Shown: positions 26,997 to 35,598, counted from the first letter of the stretch. The stretch is DNA of 64,000 nt from Hyphomicrobiales bacterium (GCA_021775755.1 JAJFHE010000033.1:310001-374000), one strand, 5' to 3'. Notes: generated by a model from the sequence alone, not told the origin. Numbers and translations: made by a program.

Positions 26997-27133
26997 TCAT
27001 GCGCGGGCTTGACCCGCGCATCTCCCGCAGCTCACCGAGCGATGACGTCAAAAAGATCCAACCAGTCCGGGGTTTCCTTTTCACCCAGCGTGTGAACAGC
27101 AGATGCCCGTGTCAGGCACGGGCATGACAAATT
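26997..27133 (-). pseudogene. Vestigial second GIY-YIG repeat unit with internal deletion
   Basis: Between the intact GIY-YIG gene and the DMT gene, 367 bp hold no intact gene. Here 27032-27081 nearly repeats the 3' end of the GIY-YIG gene (coding for EKETPDWLDLFDVIAR against EKENPDWLDLFDVIAQ), but it joins directly to sequence matching the gene's upstream end (27090-27133, including the palindrome ATGCCCGTG/CACGGGCAT at 27103-27125). About 230 bp in between are missing relative to copy 1. It is a deletion remnant of the same unit. Confidence 0.65.
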
Positions 27134-27231
27134 TGATTGTTGGCGGGGACTGCGACGGCCTGAAGGTCCAGCGCCTTGCCACAAGACGGGCACTCCCGTT
27201 TGACGATTTAATGTGAAGGTGCAGCGTGCAG

Positions 27232-28116
27232 CTAGCTGCCTGCCGGCTTCCTGCTCACCAGTGCCACTCCCGCCAGAATGAGCGCTGCTCCGAGATACTC
27301 CCATGGATCGATTTCCTCGCCAACCAGAAGCACCCCGATTATCAAGGCAACCACGGGAGGGATGTAGGCGACGGATGAGGCGGACACGGCGCCCAGTTTT
27401 TCGATGATGTAGTAGTAGATGATAAACGCCAGTCCAGTTCCCAGTATGCCCAGCCCGACAACGAGGCCGGCGGCGATATAGGCGTCGCTCCAGATTTCGC
27501 TGATTCCCTGCAGGTCCGTGATCAGAAACAGAACGAGCAGGCTCAGTCCCAATTGATACGTGATCAGCGCGGAGAAGGGTATGTTGAGGGGTATGACGTA
27601 CTTTTTGGCGTAGACGAACGAGGCGCCAACGCCCAGCGAACCCATGACGTTATACAGGACGCCCTCAATGTTCGTGGCAGCGATGTCGCCGCTGAGCGGG
27701 CGGGCGATCAGGAGAACGCCAAGGAACCCAACTGCAATGCCCAATGCCCTGTAAGCGGTAGCCTTTTCATCATCGAGCAGCATCAGCGCAAGAAGAAAAG
27801 ACAGGATGGGCGTCAGCCCGCTCAAGGCGCCGGCAACACCTGACAGCAACAGGGATGAACCTTTGGCAAACCCATAGTAGTAGGCGATCGTGCCAACCGC
27901 GGCCATGACCGCGAAATGGCCAACGTGCTTGATGTGAGCCCGGCTGAATGCACTTTTGTAACAGGCGTAGAGGGCGACAGGCACCAGACCGAACAAGACT
28001 CTAAGCAAAACGATTTGCAGCGGAGAGATGAGCTCGGACGACGTTTTCATGTAGATGAAGCTGCTGCCCCAGATAATCCCGAGCAACCAGAACATCGCCA
28101 ATGGCAGTGCTTTCAA
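27232..28116 (-). CDS. EamA/DMT-superfamily transporter
   Basis: A 294-residue inner-membrane protein with ten predicted membrane segments in two EamA repeats. The first repeat opens with FWLLGIIWGSSFIYMK and the second with GVLYNVMGSLGVGASFVYAKK; the end VVALIIGVLLVGEEIDPWEYLGAALI is typical. Such proteins export metabolites. The start is TTG 28116, supported by GGAGGG six bases upstream; an in-frame GTG at 28152 would put this ribosome-binding site inside the gene. It lies 80 bp downstream of the PhyH-type dioxygenase gene on the same strand and could export its product. Confidence 0.87.
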   Translation of the reverse strand: MKALPLAMFWLLGIIWGSSFIYMKTSSELISPLQIVLLRVLFGLVPVALYACYKSAFSRAHIKHVGHFAVMAAVGTIAYYYGFAKGSSLLLSGVAGALSGLTPILSFLLALMLLDDEKATAYRALGIAVGFLGVLLIARPLSGDIAATNIEGVLYNVMGSLGVGASFVYAKKYVIPLNIPFSALITYQLGLSLLVLFLITDLQGISEIWSDAYIAAGLVVGLGILGTGLAFIIYYYIIEKLGAVSASSVAYIPPVVALIIGVLLVGEEIDPWEYLGAALILAGVALVSRKPAGS

Positions 28117-28196
28117 AGGGTGCCCTCCCAGACGGAGCTGCGCAGAACGCACGCCATTTATGAGTTCATGACTTAGAACGGTTCAGGTGAGCGCCC

Positions 28197-29090
28197 TCAA
28201 GCCACCTTCACGCCCGGCCCCTGCTTAAGACGCTCAGTTCCGGGGGCGAGCAGATCCCTGCTCGGCACACCCTCATTGTAGCCTTCGGAGATGACCTCCC
28301 AGGGATCGCGCATATCCTGCGCCCAGCCGAGAAACGGACGATGCACCGTGTAGCCGATGAGCCGCGCCAGCTCCTCCGGCAGGGTGCGCGCCACTTCCGG
28401 CGGTGTCGTCAGGTAAAAGTTCTGTTCCTGGCGCAGCCAGCCCAGGCAGTAGCCCGAGTACATGCCGATGCGCCAATCGTCGCCTGTGATATTGCGGCCG
28501 CCGCCGTGATAAGTGGAGCCGAGAAAAATGCAGACCGAGCCCTTCGGCATTTCCGCGTAGGCGACTTCGTCCTCTCTCGGCAAGCGTTCGTCGTCCCAGC
28601 GATGACTTCCCGGCACGACACGCGTTGCGCCGTTCTCGAAGGTGAAGTCGCTCAAGGCCCAGAACGCGGTGCATTCGCTTTCGCGCTCCAGCGGATGGGC
28701 TATCGGATAGAGCGCGTCGTCACGGTGCAGTTCCTGCGGTTCCTGGCCGGGACCGATGGATGTCAGCGACAAAGACGACATCTGATAGCACTCGCACCAC
28801 GGGCCCAGAACACCGTCCATGACGCCGAGCAGCGTCTTGTCGAGCAGCAGGTCGCCGACTTTGGCGGACTTGCCCAAAAGCCCGTGCACCCGCTTTGTGC
28901 GGGCGCCGACAAAGCTGCCCTCGCTGTTCGGGCGTTCTTCCAGATAGGGATCGAGCTCGCCCATCATGACCGCGACGGCTGCCTCGTCCACCAGCCCGCG
29001 CAAAATGACCGCGCCGTCTTCCTTAAGCACGTCAACGGCATCTTGCGCCGAATGCGGGGCGTCCAGATAGGTGACTTGCGGTTTGCTCAC
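28197..29090 (-). CDS. Phytanoyl-CoA dioxygenase-family (PhyH) protein
   Basis: A 297-residue Fe(II)/2-oxoglutarate-dependent dioxygenase. The iron ligands are His and Asp in QELHRDDALY (about residue 136) and the distal His in STYHGGGRNITGDDWRIGM (about 200), with an Arg nearby for 2-oxoglutarate. The superfamily includes ectoine hydroxylase, but this sequence is not an obvious EctD, and the substrate is unknown. GTG 29090 is chosen as AGGAGG lies seven bases upstream. A DMT exporter follows and an ectoine-synthase-like cupin gene lies about 500 bp upstream on the same strand, interrupted by an opposing small gene. Confidence 0.88.
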   Translation of the reverse strand: MSKPQVTYLDAPHSAQDAVDVLKEDGAVILRGLVDEAAVAVMMGELDPYLEERPNSEGSFVGARTKRVHGLLGKSAKVGDLLLDKTLLGVMDGVLGPWCECYQMSSLSLTSIGPGQEPQELHRDDALYPIAHPLERESECTAFWALSDFTFENGATRVVPGSHRWDDERLPREDEVAYAEMPKGSVCIFLGSTYHGGGRNITGDDWRIGMYSGYCLGWLRQEQNFYLTTPPEVARTLPEELARLIGYTVHRPFLGWAQDMRDPWEVISEGYNEGVPSRDLLAPGTERLKQGPGVKVA

Positions 29091-29161
29091 GGCCGTTCCT
29101 CCTGAAAATCTCCCAAGGCACACCCAGTGTCACATGATGTCAGGGTTTTGCAAAGTTCGCC

Positions 29162-29195
29162 TTGACAATGTGCCTGTTTTGTTCCATTTTTGTTC
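29162..29195 (+). promoter_or_regulatory. Promoter with LexA-type box
   Basis: A consensus -35 TTGACA (29162-29167) is followed at 17-18 bases by a weak -10 (CATTTT/ATTTTT, 29185-29191). A LexA-type direct repeat GTTC-N7-GTTC covers the -10 exactly (29181-29195); read on the other strand it is GAACAAAAATGGAAC, close to known alphaproteobacterial LexA operators. Transcription would begin at about the ATG at 29198, giving a nearly leaderless message. Regulation by LexA is inference. Confidence 0.5.
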
Positions 29196-29197
29196 TC

Positions 29198-29557
29198 ATG
29201 CTTGAGAACATTGAAACACGCCCGTCGCACGAGCCCGTCTCCGACCGTTTCCAGATCTGGAGCGGCAAGTCGGGGCGCCGATATGTGCACAACGTTTATG
29301 ACGCGGACCGCTGCCCGAAAGTCGACGATGCGATTTATCTCGCCGTCGGCAGGGCCCGTGACGGCAGCCGCCGGCCGCTTGCTATTGAAGGCGCCGCGGC
29401 ATTCGCGAGTGCGGTCCGGATGGACAACGGCCGCCGCGCCTGGCCCGGCAACGGGCGCGTCGACGAGGTGCATGTGCATCTTCTGGCGTCGACGCGCAAG
29501 TCGATTGAAAAAGTCATCGAAGACCTGCGCGCCGCGCACGATCTCTCAAAAGTCTGA
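29198..29557 (+). CDS. Conserved-looking small protein, possible SOS gene
   Basis: A 119-residue soluble protein of unknown function. It has no signal or membrane segment; the core RFQIWSGKSGRRYVHNVYD is followed by CPKVDDAIYLAVGRARDGSR and the C-terminal DEVHVHLLASTRKSIEKVIE, suggesting a small alpha/beta fold. The start ATG 29198 lies two bases past a LexA-type box and has no ribosome-binding site, so leaderless translation is likely; a TTG at 29162 would make the promoter coding. It points away from the PhyH gene and toward the cupin gene. No domain was recognised. Confidence 0.6.
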   Translation: MLENIETRPSHEPVSDRFQIWSGKSGRRYVHNVYDADRCPKVDDAIYLAVGRARDGSRRPLAIEGAAAFASAVRMDNGRRAWPGNGRVDEVHVHLLASTRKSIEKVIEDLRAAHDLSKV

Positions 29558-29593
29558 AGTCTTCCCGCTTGTCCGGGCGCGAACGCGCCTCAG

Positions 29594-30439
29594 TCAGGCG
29601 TCCGGCCCCCGTGGCACCAGCACCGGCCCCGGGGGCACCGGCCCGCTCGGCGCGAGGGCGCCGTCGGCGTCGTGCTGCTCATCACCCGCAAGCGGCGGGC
29701 AGAACACACTTAGAATATGCAGATTCGTCCCGGCGGTAAGCAGGTGCCGGTCTTCGGGGCCGACGCAGTAGAGACAATGCGGCGCAAGCTCCCAGACCTC
29801 GCCGGTCGTGCGGTCTTCGACCCGGCCGCTACCGGCGATAATGTAGTTGGCTTCCCAGTGGTGTTTGTACCAGAGTTCCGCCTCGGTCCCCGCGTCCAGG
29901 CGAACGTCCGACAAACTGAAACCCATCTGGTCGTGTGCGGTGATCATGCGGATGCTGCGCGCCTTGCCGTTTGCCACCACAATCTCGCGCCCCTCCTCAC
30001 GCAACTCGGCGGTGCGGCGCACGAACATACGCCCGTCATTGGGCGGCACCGGCCCACTCGCCGCATAGGCGCCGTCTTCGTCATGCGCTTCATCGCCGTG
30101 CAGCGCCGGGCAGAAAACGCTGATATGGCTTGCTTCGTCGGGCACGGCGAATGTGTGGCGGTCCTTCGGGCCGACCTGATAGGCCTCGCCCGGCCGCACG
30201 GTTACAAGATCTCCCGACGTCAGGTCCGCGATTTCGACCAGCCCTGAGAATATGTAGTTCGCTTCCCAGTGGTTCTTGTACCAAAGAGAACCGGGCTCCA
30301 GCGTCCGGGAGCGGTTGAGATGCAACGAGAACCCCATACCGTGTTCGGCGGTGAGATAGCGCGCCGATTGAACCAGCCCATCCCTTATCGACCGGACGCG
30401 GCCCGCCGCCTCGATATCGGCCAGTGTGTAAACGAACAT
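29594..30439 (-). CDS. Tandem ectoine-synthase-like cupin protein
   Basis: A 281-residue protein made of two copies of an EctC-like cupin (about 1-128 and 138-268). Each copy carries LWYKxHWEANY, a Y-x-VGP-x-DRH segment and a closing FCPxLxGDExHDxDGA, as in ectoine synthase. The metal ligands known for EctC (Glu57, Tyr85, His93) match Glu59, Tyr87, His95 in copy one and Glu196, Tyr224, His232 in copy two, with identical spacing. EctC closes N-gamma-acetyl-diaminobutyrate to ectoine; here no ectA or ectB is adjacent, so a different cyclisation is possible. ATG 30439 has CGGAGC upstream. Ectoine synthases are usually about 130 residues, single-domain. Confidence 0.82.
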   Translation of the reverse strand: MFVYTLADIEAAGRVRSIRDGLVQSARYLTAEHGMGFSLHLNRSRTLEPGSLWYKNHWEANYIFSGLVEIADLTSGDLVTVRPGEAYQVGPKDRHTFAVPDEASHISVFCPALHGDEAHDEDGAYAASGPVPPNDGRMFVRRTAELREEGREIVVANGKARSIRMITAHDQMGFSLSDVRLDAGTEAELWYKHHWEANYIIAGSGRVEDRTTGEVWELAPHCLYCVGPEDRHLLTAGTNLHILSVFCPPLAGDEQHDADGALAPSGPVPPGPVLVPRGPDA

Positions 30440-30547
30440 ATGCAAGCTCCGGGTTCACTTCATCTAAGACCCGTTCACTATGCAGCCGGGCTCAATTCAG
30501 GACAAGCGCGCATGGAGCGATCGCGCCGGTCCATTAAACCTCCCGCT

Positions 30548-31081
30548 CTAGCCGTACATTCGCGCCCGGACGCGCCGGTTGACCTCGGCCAGTTCGCGCG
30601 CATCGATCCCCACCTCGTGGAGATGGCAGACTGTGTTGTGGAGATATTCGGGGTTTTTGCCGGAACTGCCGCGTCCGTTGAGAACAAGCTCCGCCAGCGT
30701 GTCGATCGGAAGCCGTCCCGCATACTGCTCATGCGTGCGGTCGGCAATGTAGCAGACAGCTTCGACCTCGCCGCCCTCGCCTTCCAAAAGCTGAATGCGC
30801 CTGCGCGTCTCGAGGTAAACCGCCGTCGGCAGTTCGCGGGCGCGCAGATAGGCCATTACTTCCTTGCGCCGCGCCTGCGCCACGCGATAAGCCGTGCCGA
30901 CACAGGAGCCGCCGCGATCAAGGCCGAGCACCAGCCCGGGGCGCTCCTCCGTGCCACGGTGAACATAGGAGTAGATGCAAAGGCTGCGGTGAAGCCCGTG
31001 GATCCTCGCCCGCGACCGCGCCTCGAACTCAAACCCCGGCCGCCACATCAACGAACCGTACCCGAAGACCCACAGCGCCAT
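30548..31081 (-). CDS. chaC: Glutathione-specific gamma-glutamylcyclotransferase (ChaC-like)
   Basis: A 177-residue cytoplasmic enzyme that cleaves glutathione to 5-oxoproline and Cys-Gly. It shows the substrate-binding FGYGSLMWRPGF (residues 6-17), SYVHRGTEERPGLVLGL and a conserved acidic site near YLETRRR that would supply the catalytic glutamate. Length is slightly short of other ChaC proteins. It is divergent from the DUF2125 gene and lies 108 bp upstream of the cupin gene on the same strand. Confidence 0.9.
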   Translation of the reverse strand: MALWVFGYGSLMWRPGFEFEARSRARIHGLHRSLCIYSYVHRGTEERPGLVLGLDRGGSCVGTAYRVAQARRKEVMAYLRARELPTAVYLETRRRIQLLEGEGGEVEAVCYIADRTHEQYAGRLPIDTLAELVLNGRGSSGKNPEYLHNTVCHLHEVGIDARELAEVNRRVRARMYG

Positions 31082-31151
31082 CCTTGCTCCTCAGCATTGC
31101 TCCATTGTGTCGATCCAACCTGTACCCTCAACGCGGCAAAGCTGGTAGAAG

Positions 31152-32237
31152 ATGCACATGCAGAAGTCCCGTCCAGTCTGGCTGATCGCCTTACCGCTCG
31201 CGGCAGTGCTGGTCATTGCCGTCGGCTGGTCGCTCTTTTGGTACATCGCGGCGGAGAATGCAAAGCTCAGATTCGCGCAGGCGCAAACCGATGCCGAAAC
31301 CGCCGGCCGGGAAATCGACTGCCGCGACGCCAGCTGGGGCGGTTTTCCCTTCCGCATTTCCCTTGAGTGTTCCAGCGCCCGCTTCGGCCTCGCCGGAGAT
31401 GGCCGCGTCAAAACCATCGACACCGGCGCGTTATCCGCCGTGGCGCTGGCTTACCGGCCCTGGCACGTCATCGCCGAGATCGCCGGCCCGATCACGATTG
31501 CCGCGGAAGGGCCGAACACGGGCCATTTGAGCATTCAAACACCATCGGCGCCGGTACGCGTCAGCATCGTGTTGCAGGACTGGCGTCCCGATCAGGTTTC
31601 CGTGCTTGCCGAAGACATCAACGGCACAGTTGATCTGACACTCATCGGCGCACCGCAAACCGACGCTCTCGACTTCGCCGCCCAACGGGTGAATATTCAC
31701 GCCCGCGCCGCCGCCGCGCCGCAGGCCGGTGCGGTACCCATCGATATCGCCGCGCGCCTCGATGAAATCACCTCGCAGCCGGCAGCCCTCGCGCGTATTG
31801 GCGAGGAGACCCTGCGCATCGCCACACTGCAGTTCGACGCACATCTGACAGAGGCGCCGACCAGCAGCTTTGCAAGCTTCTCCGACGCCGCCCGACGCTG
31901 GCAGCAGAGCGATGGCAGGCTCACGGTCAATGTGCTGCGCTTCGACAGCAACATCATTTCAACCAGCTCGGCCGGTGAAATTCGCATCGACGAAGAAGGC
32001 CGCCTGAACGGCGACCTGACAACGGCGGTGCGCGGTTTCGACGCCTTTCTGGCCCGCCTGAGGGACGCAGGCATCGTCGGCAGCGAAGAGGCAGCGGCAG
32101 CGGAGACCATCATGATCGTGCTTGCCAAAGCGGTCGGCGATCCGGAGAACCCGGCGCTTGAAATCCGCACCGACCTGAAGAAGGGCCGCTTCTATTTCGG
32201 CCCCTTCAAGATCACGACGCTTGCACCTCTGTTTTAA
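31152..32237 (+). CDS. DUF2125 exported/anchored protein
   Basis: A 361-residue protein with one N-terminal membrane anchor (about 10-32) and a large extracytoplasmic domain of the DUF2125 family, almost confined to Alphaproteobacteria. The family hallmark is the early CRDASWGGFPFRISLECSSARF (split at about 57-78). No molecular function is known. ATG 31152 and 31158 are both possible. Its place before the arogenate dehydrogenase/hisC block is common in Rhizobiales. Confidence 0.88.
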   Translation: MHMQKSRPVWLIALPLAAVLVIAVGWSLFWYIAAENAKLRFAQAQTDAETAGREIDCRDASWGGFPFRISLECSSARFGLAGDGRVKTIDTGALSAVALAYRPWHVIAEIAGPITIAAEGPNTGHLSIQTPSAPVRVSIVLQDWRPDQVSVLAEDINGTVDLTLIGAPQTDALDFAAQRVNIHARAAAAPQAGAVPIDIAARLDEITSQPAALARIGEETLRIATLQFDAHLTEAPTSSFASFSDAARRWQQSDGRLTVNVLRFDSNIISTSSAGEIRIDEEGRLNGDLTTAVRGFDAFLARLRDAGIVGSEEAAAAETIMIVLAKAVGDPENPALEIRTDLKKGRFYFGPFKITTLAPLF

Positions 32238-32261
32238 CCGCCAGGGAGAGGCAGAAAGCCC

Positions 32262-32663
32262 ATGGTCGCCATAAAGACATCGATCAGCACACTCGCTGCA
32301 GCCCTGTTTGTGCTCATCGCCGCATCCGCATCGGCTCAGGAAGGCATCGAGCGCACCGAGCTTCGCCGCACCGACCTCACCGGCACGGACAACACGATCG
32401 TTGTCGTGACCGAGATCGTCGCCCAGCCCGGCGCCTTCATGCCGCGCCACATCCACCACGGCGATGAGTTCCTTTACATCCTTGAAGGCGGGTCGACCCA
32501 GGCTCCCGGAGAAGAGCCGAGCACCGTGCCCGCCGGCGCCACTATACATTTCCCGCGCGGCATGCCGCATGGCGGCTTCATCGTTGTCGGCGACGCTCCG
32601 CTTAAAGTGTTGACCGTGCACGTTGTCGATAAGGATAAGCCGATTGCCGAACCGGTCGAGTAA
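32262..32663 (+). CDS. Exported single-domain cupin protein
   Basis: A 133-residue protein with a signal peptide (about 1-25, ending ASASAQE) and one cupin barrel. The first metal motif is PRHIHHGDEFLYILEGG (three His and one Glu) and the second is FPRGMPHGGF. It probably binds a metal ion in the periplasm; the substrate is unknown. AGGGAGAGG precedes ATG 32262, 24 bp after DUF2125, so they may be co-transcribed. It is convergent with the dehydrogenase gene. Confidence 0.85.
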   Translation: MVAIKTSISTLAAALFVLIAASASAQEGIERTELRRTDLTGTDNTIVVVTEIVAQPGAFMPRHIHHGDEFLYILEGGSTQAPGEEPSTVPAGATIHFPRGMPHGGFIVVGDAPLKVLTVHVVDKDKPIAEPVE

Positions 32664-32666
32664 CGA

Positions 32667-33599
32667 TCAGGACGATCCCGTCGGATCGCCTCGGCGGCCG
32701 AAATCCGGTACCGCCTCGTCCTGACCCGCATCGATAATCGAACGGCGGATTTCGCGGGTCCGCGTGAACCAGTCGAAGAGCGCATCGCCCTCGCCACGGC
32801 GGATTGCCCGCTGCAATGCGGTCAGGTCCTCGTTGAACCGGCCGAGCATTTCCAGCACAGCTTCCTTGTTGGTCAGGAACACATCGCGCCACATCACCGG
32901 ATCGGAAGCGGCGATACGCGTGAAGTCGCGAAATCCGGCGGCGGAGTATTTGATCACCTCGGACTTTGTCACCTCTTCAAGGTCGGCGGCCGTGCCGACG
33001 ATATTGTAGGCGATGAGGTGCGGCAGGTGGCTCACCACGGCAAGCACCAGGTCGTGATGTTCCGCCGTCATGATGTCGACGCTGCTGCCACATGCCTTCC
33101 AGAAGGCTTCAAGTTTCGCTACCGCCGCCTGGTCGGCGCCTTTGAGCGGCGTCAGAATGCACCAGCGCCCGTCGAAGAGTTCCGCAAACCCCGACTCGGG
33201 CCCGCTTTGCTCGGTGCCCGCGACGGGATGGCCTGGAATGAAGTGAACGCCGTCCGGCACATGCGGTGTCACCTGCTCTATGATGTGACCCTTGACCGAG
33301 CCCACGTCCGTGAGGATGGCGCCTTCGGCAAGATGCGCTGAAATCTGCGCCGCCAGCGGCCCGAACGCGCCGACCGGCACACACAGAATGACAAGGTCAG
33401 CGCCGCGCACCGCCTCTTCGGGCGTTTCGTGGATGCTGTCGACAAGGCCGATATCGGCCGCCGTCTTGCGGGTTTCAGAGCTGCGAGCATGGCCCGCAAT
33501 GTGGCCTGCGAGCCCTTCGCGGCGCATCACATGGCTGATCGAGGAGGCAATCAGTCCGAGCCCGATCAGGGCAACCCGTTGGAACATTGGCGTCGACAT
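32667..33599 (-). CDS. tyrC: Prephenate/arogenate dehydrogenase
   Basis: A 310-residue NAD(P)-dependent enzyme of tyrosine synthesis, oxidising prephenate or arogenate. The Rossmann GLGLIASSI (GxGxxxS variant, about 12-20) is at the N-terminus, FIPGHPVAGTEQSGP (catalytic His) near 118, and HHDLVLAVVSHLPHLIAYNI near 180. The precise substrate cannot be told. It is the last of three genes (chorismate mutase, hisC, this one), 5 bp after hisC. Confidence 0.92.
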   Translation of the reverse strand: MSTPMFQRVALIGLGLIASSISHVMRREGLAGHIAGHARSSETRKTAADIGLVDSIHETPEEAVRGADLVILCVPVGAFGPLAAQISAHLAEGAILTDVGSVKGHIIEQVTPHVPDGVHFIPGHPVAGTEQSGPESGFAELFDGRWCILTPLKGADQAAVAKLEAFWKACGSSVDIMTAEHHDLVLAVVSHLPHLIAYNIVGTAADLEEVTKSEVIKYSAAGFRDFTRIAASDPVMWRDVFLTNKEAVLEMLGRFNEDLTALQRAIRRGEGDALFDWFTRTREIRRSIIDAGQDEAVPDFGRRGDPTGSS

Positions 33600-33604
33600 C
33601 TGTG

Positions 33605-34708
33605 TCAGCCCTTCCGGTCCAGGAATTCGCCAAGCGCGGCGACCATGCCCCGGTTCGCAGCCTCGCTGCCCACCGTCATTCGAAGCGCGTTGGGCAGACC
33701 GTAATTGTCGAGCCGGCGCAGGATGAAGCCACGCTCTACCAGAAACGCATCCGCCTCGCTCGCCCGCTTGCCGTCTTCATCGGGCAGGTGGACAAGCAGA
33801 AAGTTGCCGACGCTCGGTGTAACCTTCAGGCCAAGCCGTGCAAACTCGCCTTCAAGCCAGCCAAGCCAGTGTGAATTGTGCTCTACGGAGTTCTCCACAT
33901 GCGCCCGGTCGTTGATGGCGGCCACGCCCGCGGCAATCGCAGCGGCATTGACATTGAACGGCCCGCGAATTCGGTTCAGCACACCGACCACGTGTTCTGG
34001 CCCGTACATCCACCCCAGTCGAAGCGCCGCCAGACCGAATATTTTGGAGAACGTACGCATCATCACGACATTGTCGAACTGCGACACGAGCTCGATGCCC
34101 GCCTCATAGTCGTTGCGGCGCACATATTCCGCATAGGCCGCGTCCAGCACCAGCAGCACATCGGCTGCGAGCCCGGCATGCAGGCGGCGCACCTCGTCTA
34201 TCGGCACATAGGTGCCGGTCGGATTGTTCGGATTGGCGAGAAACACGACCCGTGTGCGCGGGCTGACGCAGGCGAGGATCGCATCGACGCTTGCGGTGAG
34301 ATCGTCTTCTTCAGCAACAACCGCGGTCGCACCGTTTGCGGCAATCGCAATCGGGTAAACGAGAAACCCGTGCGTCGTGTAGATCGCCTCATCGCCCGGG
34401 CCGAGATAGGCCTGTGCGACAAGCGACAGCAGTTCATCGGAGCCCGCCCCGCAGACGATCCGCTCAGCGCTTAAGCCATAGCGTTCCGCAATCGCGGCGC
34501 GCAGATCCGTGGCGCTGCCATCGGGATAGAACTCAAGCGTCTCCGAAACCTCACCGTATGCCAACTTGGCAGCATCGGACGGGCCAAGTGGCGTCTCATT
34601 CGACGACAGTTTGTGCAGGGTGACGCCTTCCGGCCCCTTGCTCTTGCCCGGCACATACATCGCTATGCCGAGAATGCCCGGTTGCGGCTGGGGATGTTGT
34701 TCACTCAC
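33605..34708 (-). CDS. hisC: Histidinol-phosphate aminotransferase
   Basis: A 367-residue PLP enzyme, class I/II fold, acting on histidinol phosphate and probably aromatic amino acids, as its company suggests. PLP contacts are visible in [23 protein letters not shown] and the lysine of [18 protein letters not shown] (about residue 229). The start is GTG 34708, overlapping the chorismate mutase stop (GTGA), so translation is coupled. In this clade the gene between chorismate mutase and arogenate dehydrogenase is often the second hisC copy. Confidence 0.92.
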   Translation of the reverse strand: MSEQHPQPQPGILGIAMYVPGKSKGPEGVTLHKLSSNETPLGPSDAAKLAYGEVSETLEFYPDGSATDLRAAIAERYGLSAERIVCGAGSDELLSLVAQAYLGPGDEAIYTTHGFLVYPIAIAANGATAVVAEEDDLTASVDAILACVSPRTRVVFLANPNNPTGTYVPIDEVRRLHAGLAADVLLVLDAAYAEYVRRNDYEAGIELVSQFDNVVMMRTFSKIFGLAALRLGWMYGPEHVVGVLNRIRGPFNVNAAAIAAGVAAINDRAHVENSVEHNSHWLGWLEGEFARLGLKVTPSVGNFLLVHLPDEDGKRASEADAFLVERGFILRRLDNYGLPNALRMTVGSEAANRGMVAALGEFLDRKG

Positions 34709-35505
34709 GTCACGTCTCCAAGCTCGATTGGATTGGGAAAACCGCCGAGATGCCGCACGCCTTCCGCAAGGCGGGCATCGTCCGCGGCAACAAATTCTTT
34801 AAGCCTCAAAACCTGCCATTGCGCGCCCGCCGCCTCGCAGGCGCCGTGGGGTGTGGCAGTGCCCTCCACGCCGCCGGGAACCGCCGCGTCACCGCGCACG
34901 GCGATCAGCGTGGTGTCATCGCCCGACGCTTCAAACGGTGCCTTGCCGGCGACATAAGCCCGCTCGCCGTTGCCCGCCGCCCACACCGGCAGTTGCGCGA
35001 TGACGCGCACATCCGCGCCGCCGTGCTCGATCAGCGCCGCATAGGCATCCGGTGCGGCAGGCAACACGCCGATATCGGAATTGCCTTTGGCGACCGCATC
35101 GACCACATCGACGACCGTCGGCTGCTCGACAATAGGCGCCAGCGAACCGAAGCGCCGGCGTATCAGGTCGTGATAGGCAAGCGCCTTTGCACTTTCCGGC
35201 CGGTGCACCCGCAAAACGCTTTGCAGCTGCGTCGCCGCCGCCATGATTTCACACCAGATGCCGATCAGCGTCACCGGCGGAACACGCCCCTCGTTCTGGG
35301 TGAGCAGGCGCTTGAGAATACGCGCTTCGCGGGCCGGGCGCATGGCTGGCGCAGCGCCTGAACCCGCGTCGAGACCTTTCAGCGCCTTGACTTCCGCAAC
35401 GAGGGAAAACCGCTCGCCCAGCAAGCGCTCGATGTCATCGTCTAGCGCATCGATCCTGTCGCGCACGGCGGCCAGCCCGGCAGAGTTTTGAGTGTCGGTT
35501 ACCAT
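34705..35505 (-). CDS. Chorismate mutase-type protein with C-terminal prephenate-dehydratase-like part
   Basis: A 266-residue protein: an AroQ-type chorismate mutase domain at about 10-100 ([20 protein letters not shown], then VKALKG and [10 protein letters not shown]), and a second domain of about 165 residues resembling a diverged periplasmic-binding/prephenate-dehydratase fold but without the clear TRF motif of active dehydratases. It converts chorismate to prephenate for tyrosine synthesis. It heads the operon with hisC and the dehydrogenase, and its 5' leader has two hairpins. Confidence 0.85.
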   Translation of the reverse strand: MVTDTQNSAGLAAVRDRIDALDDDIERLLGERFSLVAEVKALKGLDAGSGAAPAMRPAREARILKRLLTQNEGRVPPVTLIGIWCEIMAAATQLQSVLRVHRPESAKALAYHDLIRRRFGSLAPIVEQPTVVDVVDAVAKGNSDIGVLPAAPDAYAALIEHGGADVRVIAQLPVWAAGNGERAYVAGKAPFEASGDDTTLIAVRGDAAVPGGVEGTATPHGACEAAGAQWQVLRLKEFVAADDARLAEGVRHLGGFPNPIELGDVT

Positions 35506-35523
35506 CGCGGAATACTGTCCAAG

Positions 35524-35598
35524 ACGCCCGGCTTCAAGGGCGTTATCAAATTGCCTTACAACCTGCGGAAAGCCCGGCTATTCATACGGCCCGGGCTT
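35524..35598 (-). promoter_or_regulatory. Two hairpins in the leader of the chorismate mutase operon
   Basis: ACGCCC/GGGCGT (35524-35529 with 35538-35543) and AAGCCCGG/CCGGGCTT (35570-35577 with 35591-35598) form perfect stems 19-93 bp upstream of the chorismate mutase start. They could be attenuator parts, or structure in the divergent metX upstream region. No leader peptide rich in Tyr, Phe or His was found, and no T-run follows, so the function is open. Confidence 0.35.
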
